In this document: positions 33,175-43,262 of the stretch, one piece after another | How the letters are laid out: each line of letters starts with the position of its first letter | Numbering within the stretch: the first letter of the stretch is position 1 | Translations under genes and position numbers: made by a program | Assembly: GCF_040656415.1 (NCBI RefSeq) | Contig: NZ_JBFAMC010000004.1 | Coordinates: 124,001-188,000 of the forward strand | Direction: 5' to 3' | Length of the DNA stretch: 64,000 nucleotides | From: Rhodococcus_F sp040656415 | Lineage (GTDB): Bacteria; Actinomycetota; Actinomycetes; Mycobacteriales; Mycobacteriaceae | Notes under the pieces: generated by a model | The model's input: only the letters and a program-made list of their open reading frames with translations | Databases searched by the model: none | What the model was told of the DNA's origin: nothing

Positions 33175-34479
33175 TCAGCGCACCGATTTGATGGGAACGA
33201 TTGCCATCGCACCCAAGAACACCATCACCGCGGCGACGCCGAGCAGCATGGCGTAGTTCTGTCCGCTGCTCCCGATATCGAGCATTATCGCGCCGATCAG
33301 CGGCGCGAGTGATTGCGGAACTGCGTTTGCGATGTTGAATACCCCGAGATCCTTCGCGGGGTTGTCCGGGTCGGGTAGTACGGCAAGCACGAGGGCGAAA
33401 TCACTGGAGTAGTAGATCCCGTAGCCGACGCCGAGGATCGCTTCGACTATGTAGAAGCCCCCAACGGAGGTGATACCGATCAAGAAGAGGGTGCCGAAGC
33501 CGGAGATCACGGTCGAGATGAACACCGGCGCCTTACGACGATTCAATTTGTCGGCGATCATGCCTGCGAACAGGGTTGTCCCCAGGAGGCAGACCGTGTA
33601 GATGGTGACTCCGGTCGCCACGGCGCTGGTGGCGGCGCTCAGGTCGAGGCCGACGCGGTCTTGCATCCAGAACAGCCTGAATGTGGTGAACATGTAGAGG
33701 CCGATGAGGAATAGCAGGCGCGAGAGCAACACCCACGCGAAGTCCGGGTGCTTGCGCGGGTTCACCCAGAACATATGGATCAGCGCGCGAGCGCCCACCC
33801 GCGGTGGCTTGACCAGCAGCGGCTTGTCCGGGAGCAGGATCGCGTAGGTACCCATTCCGACCACACCGATGACGGCCGGCACCATGAACAACGCCAGCAT
33901 GTTCGTTTCCAGCAGGCTGGCGACGTAGGTCGAGGCGAGGATTCCCAGGTTCTGCGTGATGTTCGTGTATCCGGAGATACTGGCGTGGCGGCGGGATGGG
34001 ATCTGATCGGCGATGGTCGCCAGGTAAGCCGAAAAGGATGCGTTCGCGAAAATCTGCGCCACGAACCAGCCGATCACGAGAACGAAGACGCTGTTGGCGA
34101 GTGCGATGGCGAGCAGAGCTATGGCCAGGCCTACGATTCCTATTACCATCCATGGTCGGCGTCGTCCCCACGGCCCAGGGGTGCGGTCCGAGATGTATCC
34201 GAAAACGGGATTGGCGACAATCGCGGCGATGGCTCCGACACCGAGCACCAATCCCGTAGCCTGCGGTGCGTCGTCTTCGCCGACCAGGTCGATCAGCTTG
34301 ATGCCCATGCTCACCATCACCGGTCCGAGCAGCGCCAAGAACAGCGCGAACTGTGCGAACCCGAAGGCCGCCAGCACCGGAACCGAGGGCATCTCCGTCG
34401 GGGGAGCGAGCACCGGACCCCCTGGTGGGGGTTTCTCCTCTGTGATTCCTCGCGGGATGTCACCAGAATCTGTTGACAT
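33175..34479 (-). CDS. MFS transporter, GPH/glycoside-like (paralog 1)
   Basis: 434 aa from ATG 34479, preceded by GGAGAGGAG. Twelve hydrophobic segments are visible. The cytoplasmic loop between helices 2 and 3 reads SDRTPGPWGRRRPWMVIG, the form seen in glycoside-pentoside-hexuronide and sucrose-type carriers. Later blocks shared with the two neighbours include HASISGYTNITQNLGILA, WMQDRVGLD and DPDNPAKDLGVFNIANAVPQSLAPLIGA. It is the most diverged of three tandem paralogs. The direct link to the GH3 gene suggests uptake of a beta-glucoside, though the substrate is not readable from sequence. Confidence 0.88.
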   Translation of the reverse strand: MSTDSGDIPRGITEEKPPPGGPVLAPPTEMPSVPVLAAFGFAQFALFLALLGPVMVSMGIKLIDLVGEDDAPQATGLVLGVGAIAAIVANPVFGYISDRTPGPWGRRRPWMVIGIVGLAIALLAIALANSVFVLVIGWFVAQIFANASFSAYLATIADQIPSRRHASISGYTNITQNLGILASTYVASLLETNMLALFMVPAVIGVVGMGTYAILLPDKPLLVKPPRVGARALIHMFWVNPRKHPDFAWVLLSRLLFLIGLYMFTTFRLFWMQDRVGLDLSAATSAVATGVTIYTVCLLGTTLFAGMIADKLNRRKAPVFISTVISGFGTLFLIGITSVGGFYIVEAILGVGYGIYYSSDFALVLAVLPDPDNPAKDLGVFNIANAVPQSLAPLIGAIMLDIGSSGQNYAMLLGVAAVMVFLGAMAIVPIKSVR

Positions 34480-34535
34480 CAGAACTCCTCTCCGCGTTGC
34501 CAATTCAGCGCAGTCCCCCGTGGATGGATAGGGTC

Positions 34536-35843
34536 TTATCTCACCTTCTTCACCGGCAGGATTGCCAAAGCTCCGAGCACTGCTACGGCAGCGCTGACGA
34601 TGTAGAGCAGCGTGTAGTTCTGTCCCCCTGCTCCGACGGCGAGCAGCATTGCCCCGAACAACGGCGCAAGCGATTGGGGAGCGGCGTTGGCGATGTTGAA
34701 GATCCCGAGATCCTTTGCGGGATTGTCGGGATCAGGAAGCACCTCGATCGCTAGAGCGAGGTCGGCGCCGAAGTAGACCCCGTAGCCGATCCCGAGGATC
34801 GCTTGCGTCACGTAGAAGCCGGATACGGAGTCGACGCCGGCAAGCAACAGGAAGCTGACGGCGGAAATTACGACCGAGATCAAGATCAGGGGCTTGCGCC
34901 GTTTGATTCGATCGGAGACCACCCCGGCAATCTGCCCGATGATCATCAGGATCACGGTGTAGATGAGCACCCCGGTGGCCACGGCCGCGGCGGCGGAGTC
35001 GGTGTCGAGGCCGATGCGGTCCTGCATCCAGAACAGCCGGAACGAGATGAACATGAACATGCCGATGAAGAACAGGAGGCGTGAGAGGAACACCCACGCA
35101 AAGTCCGGGTGCTCGCGCGGGCTCACCCACATCATGGAAAGCCACTCGCGACCGCGCCGTGAAGGGGGCTTGACGAGCAGCGGCTTGTCCGGCAGTACGA
35201 GCGCGTACACGACCATGCCGATGACGCCGATGACCGCTGGAACCATGAAGATTGCAAACATGCTCTCCGAGAGGAAACTCACGGCGTAGACCGCGGCCAG
35301 GATGCCCGCCTGCTGCATGACGTTCACCAAGGCGGCGATGCTGGCGTGGCGATGGGTAGGAATCTGATCGGCGATGGTGGCCAAGTAGGCCGCGTAGGCT
35401 GCATTCGCGCAGATTTGTGCTGCGAACCAGCCGGCGAGCAGGACCGGAATGCTGTCGCTGACCGCTATGACGAGCAGACACAGGGCGAGTCCGACGCTGC
35501 CGCCAACCATCCATGGTCTACGGCGTCCCCAGGGACCGGTGGTGCGGTCGGACAGGTAGCCGAAAACCGGAGCCGCGACCAGTGCCGCAATCGCACCGAC
35601 GCCGAGGACCAAACCCGCTGCCTGTGGTGCGTTGTCGGACCCGACCACAGCAGTCAGTTTGATCGCGATGCTCACGGTCGGCGGTCCGAGTAGGGCCACG
35701 AAGAGCGCGAACTGCGCGAATGCGAACGCGACGATTACCCAGGGCTTGGGCATCTTGGTCGGCAGATCGAGGTCCGAGTGTTTCTCCAACTTCACATTCG
35801 GGCCGTCGCCCCTGTCGGGGGTGCTGTCAGACGTAGTTGCCAT
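34536..35843 (-). CDS. MFS transporter, GPH/glycoside-like (paralog 2)
   Basis: 435 aa from ATG 35843 with GAGGAA upstream; an upstream in-frame start would add 17 residues not shared with paralogs. The loop motif SDRTTGPWGRRRPWMVGG, HASIAALVNVMQQAGILA, FRLFWMQDRIGLDTDSAA and DPDNPAKDLGIFNIANAAPQSLAPLFGA are near identical to paralog 3 and clearly related to paralog 1. Twelve hydrophobic helices are visible. It has its own predicted promoter (35936-35964) and is followed, 56 bases later, by paralog 1, so paralog 2, paralog 1 and GH3 may form one transcript. Confidence 0.9.
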   Translation of the reverse strand: MATTSDSTPDRGDGPNVKLEKHSDLDLPTKMPKPWVIVAFAFAQFALFVALLGPPTVSIAIKLTAVVGSDNAPQAAGLVLGVGAIAALVAAPVFGYLSDRTTGPWGRRRPWMVGGSVGLALCLLVIAVSDSIPVLLAGWFAAQICANAAYAAYLATIADQIPTHRHASIAALVNVMQQAGILAAVYAVSFLSESMFAIFMVPAVIGVIGMVVYALVLPDKPLLVKPPSRRGREWLSMMWVSPREHPDFAWVFLSRLLFFIGMFMFISFRLFWMQDRIGLDTDSAAAAVATGVLIYTVILMIIGQIAGVVSDRIKRRKPLILISVVISAVSFLLLAGVDSVSGFYVTQAILGIGYGVYFGADLALAIEVLPDPDNPAKDLGIFNIANAAPQSLAPLFGAMLLAVGAGGQNYTLLYIVSAAVAVLGALAILPVKKVR

Positions 35844-35935
35844 TGACAGTTCCTCTTGCCGAATTCGGTCAGACCACCAATTCGTAACGAACATGCCTGA
35901 ACGTGACTCGCGCCGCGATCGGCATCACTTGACCC

Positions 35936-35964
35936 AAGGTAGATCCGTTAGTGTGGGGAAGCAA
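35936..35964 (-). promoter_or_regulatory. Promoter for MFS paralog 2
   Basis: On the minus strand TTGCTT (-35, 35959-35964) is followed after 17 bases by TACCTT (-10, 35936-35941). The same two hexamers and spacing occur upstream of MFS paralog 3, with the intervening ACACTAACGGATC identical. Conservation in two copies supports function; ACACTAACGGATC may be an activator or repressor site. Confidence 0.65.
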
Positions 35965-36014
35965 GAGCGCATTTCGACCCGGATCGAGTCCTACCGTGGG
36001 CCCAGATAAGGGGC

Positions 36015-36090
36015 GTTCGGTTACGCCATGCTGTTGCTTTGCTTGCGACGAGTTGTCGGCCGACTGGAGTAGTGCCAGAAGAGCTTTCCA
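36015..36090. repeat. Duplicated upstream block, copy A
   Basis: This 76-base block, running from GTTCGGTTACGCCATG to AGAGCTTTCCA, is repeated with a minority of changed bases and one 1-base indel at 37783-37859. Both copies lie upstream of an MFS paralog, beyond its -35 box. They show that the duplication unit took in the regulatory flank, not only the gene. Confidence 0.85.
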
Positions 36091-36197
36091 GCATGCCATC
36101 GAGTCGAGTGACGACACGGCTGCATCGGATCGCAAAGACTGGTGCGATCGCGTTCGGGTGGGTGGTCGGGCGAGTCCGTACTTCGTGTCTCGAAGCT

Positions 36198-37511
36198 CTA
36201 CCGCACTTTCTTCACCGGGAGAATGGCGATGGCTCCGAGCAGTGCTACGACAGCGCTGGCGATGTAGAGCAGCGTGTAGTTCTGTCCCCCTGCTCCGATG
36301 GTGAGCAATATTGCCCCGAACAACGGCGCAAGTGATTGGGGAGCGGCGTTGGCGATGTTGAAGATCCCGAGGTCTTTTGCGATATTTTCGGGATCAGGCA
36401 GTACCTCGATGACCAGGGCGAGGTCGGCGCCGAAGTAGATCCCGTACCCGATCCCGAGGAGTGCCTCGACCCAGTAGAAGCCGGCTACGGAGTCGACGGT
36501 GGCAAGCAGCCCGAAGCCGATCGCGGACATCGCGACCGAGATGAAGACCAGGGGCTTGCGCCGCTTGATCCGATCGGAGACCATCCCGGCAATCTGCCCC
36601 GTGATCATCAGGATCACGGTGTAGATGAGTACCCCGGTGGCTACGACCGCGGCGGCGGAATCAGTGTCGAGGCCGATGCGGTCTTGCATCCAGAACAGCC
36701 GGAACGAGGTGAACAGGAACAGGCCGATGAAGAACAGGAATCGTGAGAGGAACGCCCAGGCGAAGTCCGGGTGTTCACGCGGATTAACCCAAATCAGCGA
36801 GAGCCACTCGCGAGCGCCCCGCGAAGGGGGCCTTACCAGCAGTGGTTTGTCCGGCAGTACGAGCGAGTACAGGACCATGCCGATGACGCCGATGACGGCT
36901 GGAACCATGAAGATTGCAAGCATGTTCCCAGATAGGAAACTGACGGCGTAGACGGCCACGAGGATCCCTGCCTGCTGGGTGACGTTCACCAACGCGGACA
37001 TGCTTGCGTGACGGTGGGTAGGGATCTGATCAGCGATGGTGGCCAAGTAGGCCGACAACGCCGCGTTTGCGACGAGCTGTGCCACGAACCAGCTGGCAAT
37101 CAGGACCGGAACGCTGTCGCTGATCGCCATGACGAGCAGGCACAGTGCGAGTCCGACGCTGCCGCCTACCATCCACGGCCGACGGCGTCCCCAAGGTCCG
37201 GTTGTTCGGTCGGACAGATAGCCGAAAATGGGACCGGCGACCAATGCCGCAATCGCACCGACGCCGAGGACCAACCCGGCTGCCTGTGGTGCGTTGTCGG
37301 ACCCGACAACAGCGGTCAGTTTGATCGCGATACTGACGGTCGGCGGCCCGAGCAGGGCAACGAAGAGCGCGAACTGCGCGAACCCGAACGCGACGATCAC
37401 CCTGGGTTTGGGCATCTCGGTCGGCGGAGCGAATTCCGACCGTTCGACCAGCTTCAAGCTGGGGTCATCGACTTTGCGCCCATCGGGGTTTCCATCTGAG
37501 GTAGTTGACAT
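36198..37511 (-). CDS. MFS transporter, GPH/glycoside-like (paralog 3)
   Basis: 437 aa from ATG 37511, with AAGAGG eight bases upstream; the open frame extends 40 codons further but those are promoter sequence. Twelve hydrophobic segments are visible. It shares SDRTTGPWGRRRPWMVGG, FRLFWMQDRIGLDTDSAA and LGIFNIANAAPQSLAPLFGA with paralog 2. Differences cluster in DPENIAKDLG (paralog 2: DPDNPAKDLG), the N-terminal 30 residues and several helices, as expected after duplication and drift. It is divergent from the large SARP-type regulator, and the intervening 474 bases hold its promoter and a duplicated flank. Confidence 0.9.
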   Translation of the reverse strand: MSTTSDGNPDGRKVDDPSLKLVERSEFAPPTEMPKPRVIVAFGFAQFALFVALLGPPTVSIAIKLTAVVGSDNAPQAAGLVLGVGAIAALVAGPIFGYLSDRTTGPWGRRRPWMVGGSVGLALCLLVMAISDSVPVLIASWFVAQLVANAALSAYLATIADQIPTHRHASMSALVNVTQQAGILVAVYAVSFLSGNMLAIFMVPAVIGVIGMVLYSLVLPDKPLLVRPPSRGAREWLSLIWVNPREHPDFAWAFLSRFLFFIGLFLFTSFRLFWMQDRIGLDTDSAAAVVATGVLIYTVILMITGQIAGMVSDRIKRRKPLVFISVAMSAIGFGLLATVDSVAGFYWVEALLGIGYGIYFGADLALVIEVLPDPENIAKDLGIFNIANAAPQSLAPLFGAILLTIGAGGQNYTLLYIASAVVALLGAIAILPVKKVR

Positions 37512-37602
37512 CGTGTACCTCTTGCCGAACCTGGCTGGAACAGGGACTCCTTGCGGAGCAATCTCGGAGTGTGACTCGCACCACAATCGGAGCCACTTGA
37601 CC

Positions 37603-37631
37603 AAGGTAGATCCGTTAGTGTCGTGAAGCAA
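37603..37631 (-). promoter_or_regulatory. Promoter for MFS paralog 3
   Basis: Minus-strand TTGCTT (37626-37631), a 17-base spacer and TACCTT (37603-37608), identical in both hexamers and spacing to the site before MFS paralog 2. The spacer contains the same ACACTAACGGATC. The predicted transcript would start about 85-90 bases before the ATG. Confidence 0.65.
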
Positions 37632-37782
37632 GGGCGCATCTCGATCACGCCCGAGTCATGCCGTCGGTCCAGGTGAGGGTGGTTGACTCGCCGGTTCCGG
37701 CTTGTTCGCAGATAGCGTCAGTAGATGGCTTCGAGTCGGGCTCGTGCCTCTCGAACAAGCAGTTGCGGCCTTTCGATTCGGC

Positions 37783-37859
37783 GGTCGGTTACGCCATGCA
37801 GTTGCTTCGCTTGCGATGAGTTGTCGGGCCGACAGGGGCAGTGCGAGAAGAGCTTTCCA
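37783..37859. repeat. Duplicated upstream block, copy B
   Basis: A 77-base counterpart of the block at 36015-36090, starting GGTCGGTTACGCCATG and ending AGAGCTTTCCA. It lies between the MFS paralog 3 promoter and the SARP-type regulator, so a protein binding here could act on both directions. Confidence 0.85.
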
Positions 37860-37985
37860 CCACTCCGGAGGGTGTGCGGTCGGGCAGTCTCGATCCACTG
37901 TGACACAGAGGTGATGCCTCGATCTTGTGACTCATACCGACATTCCTTGGCCGCGTGTTCGGATCGTCCAATAGGCTGGCCGCCT

Positions 37986-40900
37986 GTGCAGCCCGTGACG
38001 AGAATCCACGACATCCCTGGGCAGGCACGGTTGCCTGTCGAGGTGGCAGTGCTGGGCGATGTCGCCACCCGCAGGGACGGCGCACTGGTGCCACTGGCCG
38101 GAGCCCGGGCCCGGAGTCTCCTGGTCGCGCTGGCGCGACAACCGGGACGCAGGCGTAGTGTCGCGGCCCTCGTCGAGGACGTGTGGGGCGACGCTCCGCC
38201 CAAGTCGCCGGCGAATGCCCTGCACACCCAGGTCTCACGGTTGCGTACGGTGCTGCCGGACGGCGTCCTCGACGCCGGGCCCGCGGGCTACCGACTCACC
38301 CTTTCAGCCGAACAGGTCGATCTAGCGCGGGCACGACAACTCGCCCGGGAGGCGGGCGAGCAACATGCGGACGGCGACCATCTCGGCGCCGTCGAGACCG
38401 TGCAACTGGCAGGCGCGCTGTGGCGCGGCGAACCGGGGGCGGACCTGCCCGACGGTGACCTTGCGCGCGATCTGGCTCGGGAGGCCGCTTCGTACCGCGA
38501 CGCGCTCGCTGCAACGGAACTCACCGCCCTGCTGGCCCTGGGGGAGTTCGAGCGAGCCCTACCGAAGGCCCGCGCCGCCGCGGAGGCTGCGCGGTTGGAC
38601 GAGGGCTCGCACGCCGTACTGATGGAGTGCCTGCACGGTAGTGGTCGATCAAACGAGGCGCTGGAGGTGTTCGCGGGTCTTCGGGACCGGCTGGCCGATC
38701 GACTCGGGGCCGACCCGTCGGCGCGGCTCGTCGACCTCAACGCGGCGATCCTGCGCGGTGGCGTCGAGCCTGCAATCCGCGCCGTCCGCGATGACGTGGA
38801 TGACGTGAGTGCAATACGCGTATCCGAGCGTGCAACCTTGCCGAACGTGATCGGACTGCGTGCTGCGCCGAACCGACTGCTCGGCCGCACGGAAGATCTG
38901 GAGGCGCTCGAGAGTCTGCTCGAGCGTTCGCGCGTTGTCACGGTGTTGGGGCCGGGTGGTACCGGCAAGACCCGGGTGGCCCATGCGCTCGGTGCCCATG
39001 TGGCCGAGCAGATGCCGGTCGCACTCGTCGAACTGGCTTCGGTACGCAGCGGCGAGGACCTGGTTGCCGCCATCAGCGGCACTCTCGGCCTCAGCGAGAG
39101 CGACCTCAGGCCAGGCGCATTGACACGCGCGCACATCCATGACGCTCGGCAACGGCTGCGCGACGCACTGTCGACCGGGCCGTCGCTGTTGGTGCTCGAC
39201 AACTGCGAGCACCTTGTCGACGATGTCGCCGAGGTCGTGTCCGACCTGATCGGGGCGAGCGACCAACTCACCGTGCTCGCCACCAGTCGCTCCCCGATGT
39301 CGATCACCGCCGAGGCGGTGTATCCGTTGCCACCGTTGGCGATCGGTGACGAGAAGTCCCCGGCGGCCGAGTTGTTCCGGTCACGTGCGCTCGCGGTCCG
39401 GCCGTCGGCGCGGCTCGATCCGTCGGAGGTGACGCAGCTGTGCCGGACGCTGGACGGGCTGCCGCTTGCGATCGAGTTGGCCGCCGCGCGGGTTCGCACG
39501 ATGAGCGTCGAGGAGATCAACGCCCGCCTCGTGGACCGCTTCGCGCTGCTGCGTTCGGGTGACCGCACGTCTCCGGCACGGCACCGCAACTTGCACGCCG
39601 TCATCGAGTGGAGTTGGAACCTGCTGGAGGAGTCGGAACGCGCCGCGCTGCGCCGACTGTGCCGCTTCCCCTCCGGGTTCACCCTGGACGCCGCCACCAC
39701 GGTCGCGCAGTGGGGCGGCGTCGAGGACGCGGCCGACGCACTCGAGGGGCTGGCGAACCACTCGATGCTGTCGGTTGTCGAACCGGCCTCCGGGACCGAC
39801 TCGTTCGGCCTGCGGTACCACATGCTCGAGACCGTTCGCGAGTTCGGTGAAGAGCAGTTGCTCGCCGGTACGAACGCGTCGGAGGCCGAAGAAGTTCGGC
39901 GCAGGACGGCGCGGTGGGCCGAACAGCTTTCCCAGAAGGTTGTGCGTGATTTCCTTGCAGGCAAACAGACCTCGGTCGCCCACTGTGTCCGGGCCGAGCA
40001 CGAGAATCTCCGTGCCGTTCTCCGACATGCGCTGGCCGAGAAGCAGGTCCGGACCGCGTTGACGGTATTCCCGGTGCTCGGTGGCGTGTGGGCCGCCTGC
40101 GGCGCCCACTCCGAGGTGTCTACTTGGGCGCCGAGGCTGCTGGACCTCGACGGATCGGCCCTCTCACCCGACGAGGTCCCGGGCGACCACCTCGCCATCA
40201 GCTACGTGCTGGCCGCCGTGCATGTGACCACGGACGGAAACGTCCGCCCGGTAGCCATCGCACGGACCCGACTGCGACGCCTTCTCGCTGCGCGACAAGA
40301 CATTTCCGAACGACTGCGGATCGCGGCGTCGCTGGTGCTCACCCCGGCGACGGGCCGGGGAGTGTCGCGATTGCTCGCGACCGCAGTCCGCTCGGACGAT
40401 CCGGACGCGCGCATCCTGGCGCTGATAGCAAGAGCCAGTCTCCGGCAGAATAACGGCGACCTGTACGGCTCCGAATCGGACGCGAAGCGTGCGCTCGCGC
40501 TTACGGAGGAACCCGACTCGTGGGATCACGCGCTGCTGAGCCAACATCTGGGCAGCGTTTGCGCTCAGTCTGGGCGGTACGCGGAGGCCATCGCCTACTA
40601 CCGGCGCTCCGCCGAGGGGCTGTGGAAGCTGCATCTCTACGACGAGAACCTGCAAGTGCGGGGATTCTTGGTGGCTGCGATGGTCGGCGATGGGCAGATG
40701 GACCAGGCGCGTTCGGAACTCGAGCGGCTCCGCCCGGCGCATCGCGGCGGGCTTGCGCGTGCCGACGATCCACATAACCAGGCGTCGCTCGCGATGGGAA
40801 CCGCGGAGGCGGATCTCGCAGCCGGGCTCGTGGACCAGGGCCTGGCCGAGTACCGGCGTGCCGCAGCGTGTGCCGGCAATCTGGAGGTATCACTGGGCGT

Positions 40901-41309
40901 CGACCTCTACGAGATCATGGTGGCGGTAGCGGCTGTCGACGCGCATGCCCTCGCCGGACGGATCGAGTCGATCGCAGATCTGGCGGACCGCCTGCCGTCC
41001 GTTGCCGTTGCACGCCTCGGACCGGGAGGCTTTCCCGATCTCACACTGGTGGGTGCAGTGGCGTGCGCCGTCGGCACGGTCGACATCGCCGGTCGTGATC
41101 CTGACCGGGGACTGCGCCTGCTCGCACTTGCCACGAGAGTGGCTGCCCGGCAGGACTGTCCGTCGATGCGCCTGGACCGGCACCTGACTCGGGCGCGGAC
41201 GGTCCTCGGTGACGCGGACGTCGCGACAGCGCTGGCGTCCGTGGAGGGGACGCCCCGCGCTGCCGCGTACTACGAGATCCTCGACATCCTAGCCGCACTG
41301 GGCTCGTGA
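37986..41309 (+). CDS. AfsR/SARP-type regulator: BTAD, NB-ARC ATPase and TPR-like repeats
   Basis: About 1107 aa. GTG 37986 (or 37995) is chosen because the upstream open frame encodes no domain and crosses the repeat. Domains in order: an OmpR-like winged helix, about 15-95 (VEVAVLGDVATRRDG; LVEDVWGDAPPKSPANALHTQVSRLR, in pieces); a bacterial transcriptional activator domain, about 100-250; an NB-ARC/STAND ATPase with Walker A GPGGTGKT near residue 322, LLVLDNCEHLVDDV and LATSRSPM; an arm with SWNLLEESERAALRRL; and a long helical TPR-like C-terminus. This class switches specific operons on a signal bound by the repeats. It faces the MFS operon and precedes convergent ABC genes; its targets are inferred. 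Confidence 0.9.
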   Translation: MQPVTRIHDIPGQARLPVEVAVLGDVATRRDGALVPLAGARARSLLVALARQPGRRRSVAALVEDVWGDAPPKSPANALHTQVSRLRTVLPDGVLDAGPAGYRLTLSAEQVDLARARQLAREAGEQHADGDHLGAVETVQLAGALWRGEPGADLPDGDLARDLAREAASYRDALAATELTALLALGEFERALPKARAAAEAARLDEGSHAVLMECLHGSGRSNEALEVFAGLRDRLADRLGADPSARLVDLNAAILRGGVEPAIRAVRDDVDDVSAIRVSERATLPNVIGLRAAPNRLLGRTEDLEALESLLERSRVVTVLGPGGTGKTRVAHALGAHVAEQMPVALVELASVRSGEDLVAAISGTLGLSESDLRPGALTRAHIHDARQRLRDALSTGPSLLVLDNCEHLVDDVAEVVSDLIGASDQLTVLATSRSPMSITAEAVYPLPPLAIGDEKSPAAELFRSRALAVRPSARLDPSEVTQLCRTLDGLPLAIELAAARVRTMSVEEINARLVDRFALLRSGDRTSPARHRNLHAVIEWSWNLLEESERAALRRLCRFPSGFTLDAATTVAQWGGVEDAADALEGLANHSMLSVVEPASGTDSFGLRYHMLETVREFGEEQLLAGTNASEAEEVRRRTARWAEQLSQKVVRDFLAGKQTSVAHCVRAEHENLRAVLRHALAEKQVRTALTVFPVLGGVWAACGAHSEVSTWAPRLLDLDGSALSPDEVPGDHLAISYVLAAVHVTTDGNVRPVAIARTRLRRLLAARQDISERLRIAASLVLTPATGRGVSRLLATAVRSDDPDARILALIARASLRQNNGDLYGSESDAKRALALTEEPDSWDHALLSQHLGSVCAQSGRYAEAIAYYRRSAEGLWKLHLYDENLQVRGFLVAAMVGDGQMDQARSELERLRPAHRGGLARADDPHNQASLAMGTAEADLAAGLVDQGLAEYRRAAACAGNLEVSLGVDLYEIMVAVAAVDAHALAGRIESIADLADRLPSVAVARLGPGGFPDLTLVGAVACAVGTVDIAGRDPDRGLRLLALATRVAARQDCPSMRLDRHLTRARTVLGDADVATALASVEGTPRAAAYYEILDILAALGS

Positions 41310-41313
41310 ACCG

Positions 41314-42140
41314 TCAGGCCTTGCGCATGAAGGTCCGCACGGTCAACGGCGCCATGATCCCGACGATCACGGCCGCGCCCAGCAGGGCCCACACTGTGTT
41401 GATGCCGAAGTGCCCGTCGTTCGCGAGTTCGCGGACGGCGGTGACCAACTGCGACACGGGATTGATGTTGACGAAGGCCTGCACCCATCCTGGCATCGTG
41501 TCCGCCGGGACGAACGCGTTGGACATGAACACCAGCGGAAAGAGGGTCAACATCGAGAGGCCCTGCACGGCAGTGGCTTTGTTCATAATCACACCCAAGA
41601 AAGCGAAGATCCAGCTGATCGCGAACGCGCACACCATGATCAGCAGTGCTGCGGACACCACGCCGACGACCCCGCCGCCTGGACGGTAGCCCATGGCAAG
41701 ACCGATGATGATGGTGATTGTCGTCGCGATCAGATAGCGGACGACGTCGGCGATCAATGCTCCTGACAGCGGGGCGATTCGGGCGATCGGCAGTGACTTG
41801 AACCGGTCGAACACCCCCTTGTCCATGTCGTCGCGCAACTGCGTGCCGGTCACGATCGATGCCGTGATCACCGTCTGCACCAGAATGCCCGGGATGATGA
41901 TCGGCAAATACGACTGCACGTCTCCGGAGATCGCACCACCGAAGATGTACGTGAACATGGCGGTGAAGATGATCGGCGAGAGCACTACATCGAACAACTG
42001 CTGGGGATTGTGTTTGATCTTGAGGATGCCGCGGTAGGCCATCGTGAAACTGTGGGCGATCGCGGCCTGGAGGCTGATTCGGTCGACGGCCTCGATGGTC
42101 GGCGTTGCAGTCGTTCTGGCTGGCGAGGTGAGTGTGGTGG

Positions 42141-42144
<4 letters not shown>
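41314..42144 (-). CDS. ABC-2 type permease, DrrB-like
   Basis: 276 aa. The ABC-2 membrane domain has six hydrophobic helices. The family block FKSLPIARIAPLSGALIADVVRYL follows QLRDDMDKGVFDR, which is the DrrB/daunorubicin exporter signature. The N-terminus is cytoplasmic and Thr-rich. It pairs with the ATPase at 42141, overlapping by 4 bases, to form an exporter of a hydrophobic compound or lipid; the substrate is unknown. It ends 4 bases from the convergent SARP-type regulator. Confidence 0.9.
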
Positions 42145-43115
<971 letters not shown>

Positions 43116-43262
43116 GACCTCACGATGAAGGGGGCCGCTTGCATCGGACTCGCATCGGCCTTGCGTCGAGCTTGCACGGGCTTGCACCGACATGAGTCGG
43201 GTCCGTCGGGGTTGGTGATGGTGGTCAGTGGCGTCCGGGTCGACTCTCGAGGTCCCCGCTGC

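Larger units (their letters stand above)
35844..36197. other. Gene-free stretch between MFS paralogs 3 and 2
   Basis: 354 bases with no supported gene. It contains a minus-strand promoter (35936-35964) and a block (36015-36090) repeated upstream of paralog 3. The remainder, 36091-36197, has no structure that I recognise. Confidence 0.7.
37512..37985. other. Divergent regulatory region between MFS paralog 3 and SARP-type regulator
   Basis: 474 bases without a supported gene. It holds the MFS paralog 3 promoter (37603-37631, minus), duplicated block copy B (37783-37859) and a TAGGCT hexamer at 37972-37977, eight bases before the regulator's GTG. Copy B lies about 100 bases further from its promoter than copy A does from its own. 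Confidence 0.7.

Noticed and set aside
33748..34476. 242-codon plus-strand frame over MFS paralog 1
   Set aside because: His/Arg/Asp-rich shadow of the transporter in the opposite strand; the minus-strand MFS motifs are unambiguous.
38288..40198. 636-codon open frame on the minus strand opposite the SARP-type gene
   Set aside because: It is a Ser/Arg/Ala-rich shadow frame caused by the high-GC third positions of the regulator; no domain is seen and the plus strand has clear BTAD and NB-ARC homology.
43116..43193. 26-residue extension of the DrrA-like ATPase
   Set aside because: The extension has no ABC homology; ATG 43115 gives a normal N-terminus just before the nucleotide-binding domain.
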